64,000 nucleotides of DNA, from the NCBI GenBank assembly GCA_947652115.1, contig OX393569.1, forward strand, positions 4,143,791 to 4,207,790. The letters run 5' to 3'. Each line of letters starts with the position of its first letter. The first letter of the stretch is position 1. The position numbers and the translations under genes were made by a program. The notes under the pieces are model-generated. The model was given only the letters and a program-made list of their open reading frames with translations. It was not told where the DNA came from and made no database searches. The stretch comes from Blastomussa wellsi (Eukaryota > Cnidaria > Anthozoa > Scleractinia > Plerogyridae). This document shows, one piece after another, positions 53,751 through 64,000 of this stretch.

Positions 53751-56700
53751 TTCCGAGAGGATTTTCTCAGCGACTAAATGAGTTGTGACTCTAAAACTTG
53801 ACCATAATAGAAAGCGACACGCTCTCTTTCCAACGAACGCACAAGCGCCTGAGAAATCTCCCTTTACGCGTAGATATTAGCGCATGAATATTGAAACAAT
53901 GGAAATTTGTTAATGAGCAGAACAGTCTCCAGGTAAGCCCTTCTCCAGGTCGACCATTTTGCTTATTAACGAATTTCTATTGTTTGAATATTCAGAGAGG
54001 ATTTTCTCAGCGACTAAATGAGTTGTGACTCTACCACTTGACCATAATAGAAAGCGACACGCTCTCTTTCCAACGAACGCACAAGCGCCCGGGAAATCTC
54101 CCTTTACGCGTAGATATTAGCGCATGAATATTGAAACAATGGCAATTTGTTAATGAGCAGAACACTCTCCAGGTAAGCCCTTCTCCAGGTCGACCATTTT
54201 CCCCATTAACGAATTTCTATTGTTTGAATATTCAGAGAGGATTTTCTCAGCGACTAAATGAGTTGTGATTCTAAAACTTGACCATAATAGAAAGCGACAC
54301 GCTCTCTTTCCAACGAACGCACAAGCGCCCGGGAAATCCCCCTTTACGCATAGATATTAGCGCATGAATATTGAAACAATGGAAATTTGTTAATGAGCAG
54401 AACACTCTCCAGGTAAGCCCTTCTCCAGGTCGACCATTTTGCTCATTAACGAATTTCTATTGTTTGAATATTCAGAGAGGATTTTCTCAGCGACTACATG
54501 AGTTGTGACTCTACCACTTGACCATAATAGAAAGCGACACGCTCTCTTTCCAACGAACGCACAAGCGCCCGGGAAATCCCCCTTTACGCCTAGATATTAG
54601 CGCATGAATATTGAAACAATGGAAATTTGTTAATGAGCAGAACACTCTCCAGGTAAGCCCTTCTCCAGGTCGACCATTTTGCTCATTAACGAATTTCTAT
54701 TGCTTCAATATTCAGAGAGGATTTTCTCAGCGACTAAATGAGTGGTGACTCTACCACTTGACCATAATAGAAAGCGAAACGCTCTCTTTCCAACGAACGC
54801 ACAAGCGCCCGGGAAATCCCCCTTTACGCCTAGATATTAGCGCATGAATATTGAAACAATGAAAATTTGTTAATGAGCAGAACACTCTCCAGGTAAGCCC
54901 TTCTCCAGGTGGACCATGTTGCTCATTAACGAATTTCTATTGTTTGAATATTCAGAGAGGATTTTCTCAGCGACTAAATGAGTTGTGACTCTACCACTTG
55001 ACCATAATAGAAAGCGACACGCTCTCCTTCCAACGAACGCACAAGCGCCTGGGAAATCCCCCTTTACGCGTAGATATTAGCACATGAATATTGAAACAAT
55101 GGAAATTTGTTAATGAGCAGAACACTCTCCAGGTAAGCCCTTCTCCAGGTCGACAATTTTGCTCATTAACGAATTTCTATTGTTTGAATATTCAGAGAGG
55201 ATTTTCTCCATGACAAAATAACTTGTGACTCTACCACTTGCACACAATAGAAAGAGACATGCCCTCTTCTCAACGAACGCACAAACGCCCGGGAAATCCC
55301 CTTTTACTCGTAGATATTAGCGCATGAATATTGAAACAATGGAAATTTGTTAATGAGCAGAACACTCTCCAGGTAAGCTCTTCTCCAGGTCGACCATTTT
55401 GCTCATTAACGAATTTCTATTGTTTGAATATTCAGAAATGATTTTCTCAGCGACTAAATAACTTGTGACTCTACCACTTGCACATAATAGAAAACGACAC
55501 GCTCTCTTTCCAACGAACGCACAAGCGCCCGGGAAATCCCCCTTTACGCCTAGATATTAGCGCATGAATATTGAAACAATGGAAATTGGTTAATGAGCAG
55601 AACACTCTCCAGGTAAGCCCTTCTCCTGGTCGACCATTTTGCTCGTTAACGAATTTCTATTGTTTGAATATTCAGAGAGGATTTTCTCAGCGACTAAATG
55701 AGTTGTGACTCTTGTCAACTTGACCATAATAGAAAGCGAAACGCTCTCTTTCCAACGAACGCACAAGCGCCCGGGAAATCCCCCTTTACGCGTAGATATT
55801 AGCGCATGAATATTGAAACAATGGAAATTGGTTAATGAGCAGAACACTCTCCAGGTAAGCCCTTCTCCTGGTCGACCATTTTGCTCATTAACGAATTTCT
55901 ATTGTTTGAATATTCAGAGAGGATTTTCTCAGCGATTAAATGAGTTGTGATTCTACCACTTGACCATAATAGAAAGCGACACGCTCTCTTTCCAACGAAC
56001 GCACAAGCGCCTGGGAAATCCCCTCTTACGCGTAGATATTAGCGCATGAATATTGAAACAATGGAAATTTGTTAATGAGCAGAACACTCTCTAGGTAAGC
56101 CCTTCTCCAGGTCGACCAATTTGCTCATTAACGAATTTCTATTGTTTGAATATTCCGAGAGGATTTTCTCAGGGACTAAATGAGTTGTGACTCTAAAACT
56201 TGACCATAATAGAAAGCGACACGCTCTCTTTCCAACGAACGCACAAGCGCCTGAGAAATCTCCCTTTACGCGTAGATATTAGCGCATGAATATTGAAACA
56301 ATGGAAATTTGTTAATGAGCAGAACAGTCTCCAGGTAAGCCCTTCTCCAGGTCGACCATTTTGCTTATTAACGAATTTCTATTGTTTGAATATTCAGAGA
56401 GGATTTTCTCAGCGACTAAATGAGTTGTGACTCTACCACTTGACCATAATAGAAAGCGACACGCTCTCTTTCCAACGAACGCACAAGCGCCCGGGAAATC
56501 TCCCTTTACGCGTAGATATTAGCGCATGAATATTGAAACAATGGCAATTTGTTAATGAGCAGAACACTCTCCAGGTAAGCCCTTCTCCAGGTCGACCATT
56601 TTCCCCATTAACGAATTTCTATTGTTTGAATATTCAGAGAGGATTTTCTCAGCGACTAAATGAGTTGTGATTCTAAAACTTGACCATAATAGAAAGCGAC

Positions 56701-58790
56701 ACGCTCTCTTTCCAACGAACGCACAAGCGCCCGGGAAATCCCCCTTTACGCATAGATATTAGCGCATGAATATTGAAACAATGGAAATTTGTTAATGAGC
56801 AGAACACTCTCCAGGTAAGCCCTTCTCCAGGTCGACCATTTTGCTCATTAACGAATTTCTATTGTTTGAATATTCAGAGAGGATTTTCTCAGCGACTACA
56901 TGAGTTGTGACTCTACCACTTGACCATAATAGAAAGCGACACGCTCTCTTTCCAACGAACGCACAAGCGCCCGGGAAATCCCCCTTTACGCCTAGATATT
57001 AGCGCATGAATATTGAAACAATGGAAATTTGTTAATGAGCAGAACACTCTCCAGGTAAGCCCTTCTCCAGGTCGACCATTTTGCTCATTAACGAATTTCT
57101 ATTGCTTCAATATTCAGAGAGGATTTTCTCAGCGACTAAATGAGTGGTGACTCTACCACTTGACCATAATAGAAAGCGAAACGCTCTCTTTCCAACGAAC
57201 GCACAAGCGCCCGGGAAATCCCCCTTTACGCCTAGATATTAGCGCATGAATATTGAAACAATGAAAATTTGTTAATGAGCAGAACACTCTCCAGGTAAGC
57301 CCTTCTCCAGGTGGACCATGTTGCTCATTAACGAATTTCTATTGTTTGAATATTCAGAGAGGATTTTCTCAGCGACTAAATGAGTTGTGACTCTACCACT
57401 TGACCATAATAGAAAGCGACACGCTCTCCTTCCAACGAACGCACAAGCGCCTGGGAAATCCCCCTTTACGCGTAGATATTAGCACATGAATATTGAAACA
57501 ATGGAAATTTGTTAATGAGCAGAACACTCTCCAGGTAAGCCCTTCTCCAGGTCGACAATTTTGCTCATTAACGAATTTCTATTGTTTGAATATTCAGAGA
57601 GGATTTTCTCCATGACAAAATAACTTGTGACTCTACCACTTGCACACAATAGAAAGAGACATGCCCTCTTCTCAACGAACGCACAAACGCCCGGGAAATC
57701 CCCTTTTACTCGTAGATATTAGCGCATGAATATTGAAACAATGGAAATTTGTTAATGAGCAGAACACTCTCCAGGTAAGCTCTTCTCCAGGTCGACCATT
57801 TTGCTCATTAACGAATTTCTATTGTTTGAATATTCAGAAATGATTTTCTCAGCGACTAAATAACTTGTGACTCTACCACTTGCACATAATAGAAAACGAC
57901 ACGCTCTCTTTCCAACGAACGCACAAGCGCCCGGGAAATCCCCCTTTACGCCTAGATATTAGCGCATGAATATTGAAACAATGGAAATTGGTTAATGAGC
58001 AGAACACTCTCCAGGTAAGCCCTTCTCCTGGTCGACCATTTTGCTCGTTAACGAATTTCTATTGTTTGAATATTCAGAGAGGATTTTCTCAGCGACTAAA
58101 TGAGTTGTGACTCTTGTCAACTTGACCATAATAGAAAGCGAAACGCTCTCTTTCCAACGAACGCACAAGCGCCCGGGAAATCCCCCTTTACGCGTAGATA
58201 TTAGCGCATGAATATTGAAACAATGGAAATTGGTTAATGAGCAGAACACTCTCCAGGTAAGCCCTTCTCCTGGTCGACCATTTTGCTCATTAACGAATTT
58301 CTATTGTTTGAATATTCAGAGAGGATTTTCTCAGCGATTAAATGAGTTGTGATTCTACCACTTGACCATAATAGAAAGCGAGACGCTCTCTTTCCAACGA
58401 ACGCACAAGCGCCCGGGAAATCCCCCTTTACGCGTAGATATTAGCGCATGAATATTGAAACAATGGCAATTTGTTAATGAGCAGAACACTCTCCAGGTAA
58501 GCCCTTCTCCAGGTCGACCATGTTGCTCATTAACGAATTTCTATTGTTTGAATATTCAGAGAGGATTTTCTCAGGGAGTAAATGAGTTGTGACTCTACCA
58601 CTTGACCATAATAGAAAGCGACACGCTCTCTTTCCAACGAACGCACAAGCGCCTGGGAAATCCCCTCTTACGCGTAGATATTAGCGCATGAATATTGAAA
58701 CAATGGAAATTTGTTAATGAGCAGAACACTCTCTAGGTAAGCCCTTCTCCAGGTCGACCAATTTGCTCATTAACGAATTTCTATTGTTTG
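53751..58790. repeat. Satellite 10-unit tandem duplication, offset 2402
   Basis: Bases 53751-56152 recur as 56153 to about 58380 at offset 2402: TTCCGAGAGG-type change at 53751/56153, GACTCTTGTCAACTTGACC near 55709/58111, TATTGCTTCAATATTC near 54699/57101. A one-unit insertion then shifts the offset to 2642 until about 58790, where block D begins. Confidence 0.88.
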
Positions 58791-58810
58791 AATATTCAGA
58801 GAAGATTTTC

Positions 58811-61800
58811 TCCATGACAAAATAACTTGTGACTCTACCACTTGCACACAATAGAAAGAGACATACCCTCTTCTTAACGAACGCACAAACGCCCGGGAAA
58901 TCCCCTTTTACGCGTAGATATTAGCGCATGAATATTGAAACAATGGAAATTTGTTAATGAGAAGAACACTCTCCAGGTAAGCCCTTCTCCAGGTCGACCA
59001 ATTTGCTCATTAACGAATTTCTATTGTTTGAATATTCAGAGAAGATTTTCTCCATGACAAAATAACTTGTGACTCTACCACTTGCACACAATAGAAAGAG
59101 ATATGCCCTCTTCTCGACGAACGCACAAAAACCCGGGAAATCCCCTTTTACGCGTAGATATTAGCGCATGAATATTGAAACAATGGAAATTTGTTAATGA
59201 GCAGAACACTCTCCAGGTAAGCCCTTTTCCAGGTCGAGCATTTTGCTCATTAACGAATTTCTATTGTTTGAATATTCAGAAAGGATTTTCTCAGCGACTA
59301 AATGAGTTGTGACTCTACCACTTGGCCATAATAGAAAGCGAAACGCTCTCTTTCCAACGAACGCACAAGCGCCCGGGAAATCCCCCTTTACGCCTAGATA
59401 TTAGCGCATGAATATTGAAACAATGGAAATTTGTTAATGAGCAGAACACTCTCCAGGTAAGCCCTTCTCCAGGTCGACCATTTTGCTCATTAACGAATTT
59501 CTATTGTTTGAATATTGAGAGAGGATTTTCTCCATGACAAAATAACTTGTGACTCTACCACTTGCACACAATAGAAAGAGACATGCCCTCTTCTCGACGA
59601 ACGCACAAACGCCCGGGAAATCCCCTTTTACGCGTAGATATTAGCGCATGAATATTGAAACAATGGAAATTTGTTAATGAGCAGAACACTCTCCAGGTAA
59701 GCCCTTCTCCAGGTCGAGCATTTTGCTTCTTAACGAATTTCTATTGTTTGAATATTCAGAAAGGATTTTCTCAGCGACTAAATGAGTTGTGACTCTACCA
59801 CTTGGCCATAATAGAAAGCGACACGCTCTCTTTCCAACGAACGCACAAGCGCCCGGGAAATCCCCCTTTACGCCTAGATATTAGCACATGAATATTGAAA
59901 CAATGGAAATTTGTTAATGAGCAGAACACTCTCCAGGTAAGCCCTTCTCCAGGTCGACCATTTTGCTCATTAACGAATTTCTATTGTTTGAATATGCAGA
60001 GAGGATTTTCTCAGCGACCAAATTAGTTGTGACTATACCACTTGCACACAATAGAAAGAGACATGCCCTCTTCTCGACGAACGCAAAAACGCCCAAGAAA
60101 TCCCCTTTTACGCGTAGATATTAGGGCATGAATATTGAAACAATGGAAATTTGTTAATGAGCAGAACACTCTCCAGGTAAGCCCTTCTCCAGGTCGACCA
60201 TTTTGCTCATTAACGAATTTCTATTGTTTGAATATTCAGAAAGGATTTTCTCAGCTACTAAATTAGTTGTGACTCTACCACTTGGCCATAATAGAAAGCG
60301 AAACGCTCTCTTTCCAACGACCGCACAAGCGCCCGGGAAATCCCCCTTTACGCCTAGATATTAGCGCATGAATATTGAAACAATGGAAATTTGTTAATGA
60401 GCAGAACACTCTCCAGGTAAGCCCTTCTCCAGGTCGACCATTTTGCTCATTAACGAATTTCTATTGTTTGAATATTCAGAGAGGATTTTCTCCATGACAA
60501 AATAACTTGTGACTCTACCACTTGCACACAATAGAAAGAGATATACCCTCTTCTTAACGAACGCACAAACGCCCGGGAAATCCCCTTTTACGCGTAGATA
60601 TTAGCGCATGAATATTGAAACAATGGAAATTTGTTAATGAGAAGAACACTCTCCAGGTAAGCCCTTCTCCAGGTCGACCAATTTGCTCATTAACGAATTT
60701 CTATTGTTTGAATATTCAGAGAGGATTTTCTCCATGACAAAATAACTTGTGACTCTACCACTTGCACACAATAGAAAGAGATATGCCCTCTTCTCGACGA
60801 ACGCACAAACGCCCGGGAAATCCCCTTTTACGCGTAGATATTAGCGCATGAATATTGAAACAATGGAAATTTGTTAATGAGCAGAACACTCTCCAGGTTA
60901 ACCCTTCTCCAGGTCGACCATTTTGCTGATTAACGAATTTCTATTGTTTGAATATTCAGAAAGGATTTTCTCAGCGACTAAATGAGTTGTGACTCTACCA
61001 CTTGGCCATAATAGAAAGCGACACGCTCTCTTTCCAACGAACGCACAAGCGCCCGGGAAATCCCCCTTTACGCCTAGATATTAGCACATGAATATTGAAA
61101 CAATGGAAATTTGTTAATGAGCAGAACACTCTCCAGGTAAGCCCTTCTCCAGGTCGACCATTTTGCTCATTAACGAATTTCTATTACTCTACCACTTGGC
61201 CATAATAGAAAGCGAAACGCTCTCTTTCCAACGACCGCACAAGCGCCCGGGAAATCCCCCTTTACGCCTAGATATTAGCGCATGAATATTGAAACAATGG
61301 AAATTTGTTAATGAGCAGAACACTCTCCAGGTAAGCCCTTCTCCAGGTCGACCATTTTGCTCATTAACGAATTTCTATTGTTTGAATATTCAGAGAGGAT
61401 TTTCTCCATGACAAAATAACTTGTGACTCTACCACTTGCACACAATAGAAAGAGACATACCCTCTTCTCAACGAACGCAGAAACGCCCGGGAAATCCCCT
61501 TTTACGCGTAGATATTAGCGCATGAATATTGAAACAATGGAAATTTGTTAATGAGAAGAACATTCTCCAGGTAAGCCCTTCTCCAGGTCGACCAATATGC
61601 TCATTAACGAATTTCTATTGTTTGAATATTCAGAGAGGATTTTCTCCATGACAAAATAAGTTGTGACTCTACCACTTGCAAACAATAGAAAGAGACATGC
61701 CGTCTTCTCGACGAACGCACAAACGCCCGGGAAATCCCGTTTTACGCGTAGATATTAGCGCATGAATATTGAAACAATGGAAATTTGTTAATGAGCAGAA

Positions 61801-64000
61801 CACTCTCCAGGTAAGCCCTTCTCCAGGTCGACCATTTTGCTCATTAACGAATTTCTATTGTTTGAATATTCAGAAAGAATTTTCTCAGCGACTAAATGAG
61901 TTGTGACTCTACCACTTGGCCATAATAGAAAGCGAAACGCTCTCTTTCCAACGAACGCACAAGCGCCCGGGAAATCCCCCTTTACGCCTAGATTTTAGCG
62001 CATGAATATTGAAACAATGGAAATTTGTTAATGAGCAGAACACTCTCCAGGTAAGCCCTTCTTCAGGTCGACCATTTTGCTCATTAAAGAATTTCTATTG
62101 TTTGAATATTCAGAGAAGATTTTCTCCATGACAAAATAACTTGTGACTCTACCACTTGCACACAATAGAAAGAGACATACCCTCTTCTCAACGAACGCAC
62201 AAACGCCCGGGAAATCCCCTTTTACGCGTAGATATTAGCGCATGAATATTGAAACAATGGAAATTTGTTAATGAGCAGAACACTCTCCAGGTTAACCCTT
62301 CTCCAGGTCGACCATTTTGCTCATTAACGAATTTCTATTGTTTGAATATTCAGAAAGGATTTTCTCAGCGACTAAATGAGTTGTTACTCTACCACTTGAC
62401 CATAATAGAAAGCGAAACGCTCTCTTTCCAACGAACGCACAACCGCCCAGGAAATCCCCCTTTACGCCTAGATATTAGCGCATGAATATTGAAACAATGG
62501 AAATTTGTTAATGAGCAGAACACTCTCCAGGTAAGCCCTTCTCCAGGTCGACCATTTTGCTCATTAACGAATTTCTATTGTTTGAATATTCAGAGAGGAT
62601 TTTCTCAGCGACTAAATGAGTTGTGACTCTACCACTTGGCCATAATAGAAAGCGAAACGCTCCCTTTCCAACGAACGCACAAGCGCCCGGGAAATCCCCC
62701 TTTACGCGTAGATATTAGCACATGTATTGAAACAATGGAAATTTTTTAATGAGCAGAACACTCTCCAGGTAAGCCCTTCTCCAGGTCGACCATTTTGCTC
62801 ATTAACGAATTTCTGTTGTTTGAATATTCAGAGAGGATTTTGTCAGCGAGTAAATGAGTTGTGACTCTACCACTTGACCATAATAGAAAGCGAAACGCTC
62901 TCTTTCCAACGAACGCACAAGCGACCGGGAAATCCCCCTTTACGCCTAGATATTAGCGCATGAATATTGAAACAATGGAAATTTGTTAATGAGCAGAACA
63001 CTCTCCAGGTAAGTCCTTCTCCAGGTCGACCATTTTGCTCACTAACGAATTTCTATTGTTTGAATATTCAGAGAGGATTTTCTCAGGGAGTAAATGAGTT
63101 GTGACTCTACCACTTGACCATAATAGAAAGCGAAACGCTCTCTTTTCAACGAACGCACAAGCGCCCGGGAAATCCTTCTTTACGCCTAGATATTAGCCCA
63201 TGAATATTGAAACAATGGAAATTTGTTAATGAGCAGAACACTCTCCAGGTAAGCCCTTCTCCAGGTCGACCATTTTGCTCATTAACGAATTTCTATTGTT
63301 TGAATATTCAGAGAGGATTTTCTCAGCGACCAAATGAGTTGTGACTATACCACTTGACCATAATAGAAAGCGAAACGCTCTCTTTCCAACGAACGCACAA
63401 GCGCCCTGGAAATCCCCATTTACGCCTAGATATTAGCTCATGAATATTGAAACAATGAAATTTGTTAATGAGCAGAACACTCTCCAGGTAAGCCCTTCCC
63501 CAGGTCGACCATTTTGCTCATTAACGAATTTCTATTGTTTGAATATTCAGAGAGGATTTTCTCCATGATAAAAATAACTTGTGACGATACCACCCTCACA
63601 CAATAGAAAGAGACATGCCCTCTTCTCAACGAACGCACAAACGCCCGGGAAATCCCCTTTTCGCGCAGATATTAGCGCATGAATATTGAAACAATGGAAA
63701 TTCGTTAATGAGCAGAACACTCTCCAGGTAAGCCCTTCTCCAGGTCGACAATTTTGCTCATCAACGAATTAGTATTGTTTGAATATTCAGAGAGGATTTT
63801 CTCAGCGACTAAATGAGTTGTTACTCTACCACTTGACCATAATAGATAGCGAAACGCTCTCTTTCCAACGAACGCACAACCGCCCAGGAAATCCCCCTTT
63901 ACGCCTAGATATTAGCGCATGAATATTGAAACAATGGAAATTTGTTAATGAGCAGAACACTCTCCAGGTAAGCCCTTCTCCAGGTCGACCATTTTGCTTA
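58811..64000. repeat. Satellite block D, right copy
   Basis: Matches 33640-38360 but has two extra units (480 bp) near 61.86-62.34 kb, so the offset rises from 25171 to 25651. It runs to the window edge and may continue. Confidence 0.88.

Larger units (their letters stand above)
30540..64000. repeat. 240-bp satellite array, about 139 units, open at right
   Basis: Unbroken head-to-tail repeats with a 240-bp period, continuing past the window end. Landmarks in nearly every unit are CTCCAGGTAAGCCCTTCTCC, a GTCGAC (SalI) site, GCTCATTAACGAATTTCTAT, GCGCCCGGGAAAT (SmaI) and GATATTAGCGCATGAATATT. Subfamily A has CCATGACAAAATAACTTG and GCACACAATAGAAAGAGACA. Subfamily B has CAGCGACTAAATGAGTTG and CCATAATAGAAAGCGA. 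The leftmost unit (30540-30770) is the most diverged, as expected at an array edge. Minus-strand ORFs of 60-85 codons recur only because the unit is open in one frame; I assign them no gene. Confidence 0.98.

Noticed and set aside
40562..60096. Recurring minus-strand ORFs of 60-85 codons in the satellite (for example 42232-42432, 45116-45316, 55590-55847)
   Set aside because: They repeat because the 240-bp unit is a multiple of three and happens to be open in one frame; changes include stops and frameshifts with no sign of protein conservation, and no promoter or domain is seen.
30540..64000. CRISPR-like array
   Set aside because: Regular spacing but no unique spacers: whole 240-bp units repeat, in a eukaryotic genome.

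Overview
The window looks like nuclear DNA from an animal, most likely an anthozoan cnidarian such as a stony coral or sea anemone. It is AT-rich and has short exons between GT-AG introns. Those introns are full of small SINE, MITE and foldback elements of a kind I associate with coral genomes. The host assignment is inference; no ribosomal or mitochondrial marker is present.

Positions 1-27764 hold one plus-strand gene, a focal adhesion kinase (FAK/PTK2 family), missing only its N-terminal exon(s). I can join 30 coding exons whose phases all agree: 3291 nt, 1096 codons plus a stop. The order is FERM domain (exons 1-10), a linker with the DDYAEI autophosphorylation site (exons 11-13), a complete tyrosine kinase (exons 14-20), a linker with a conserved APPKPSRPG SH3-ligand motif and a Ser/Pro-rich exon (exons 21-27), and a FAT four-helix domain (exons 28-30). 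Notable details are a phase-symmetric candidate cassette exon beside the autophosphorylation site, a GC-AG intron, Phe where vertebrate FAK has the Grb2-site Tyr, and a 610-bp tandem duplication of part of one exon. The two copies of that duplication differ at one base only, and that base is the splice acceptor of the upstream copy.

The introns carry a tRNA-derived SINE family (about six copies or pieces), a tRNA-Thr-like sequence, several TTAA-flanked MITEs, long-arm foldback elements, a CAGT-ended MITE, a hAT-like element ending 14 bp before an exon, and the 3' end of a Penelope-like element with an intact GIY-YIG C-terminal frame.

Positions 27765-30540 are 3' flank: short unassigned open stretches, a foldback element and a 0.5-kb CTACACYTCA minisatellite. 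From about 30540 to the window end (33.5 kb, over half the window) there is a single satellite array with a 240-bp unit, roughly 139 copies. Every unit carries a near-palindrome of two 33-bp arms. Two subfamilies are interleaved, and nested block duplications of about 1.44, 2.40, 2.88, 10.1 and 25.2 kb give a higher-order repeat structure. I see no gene in the array. It is the most unusual object in the window.
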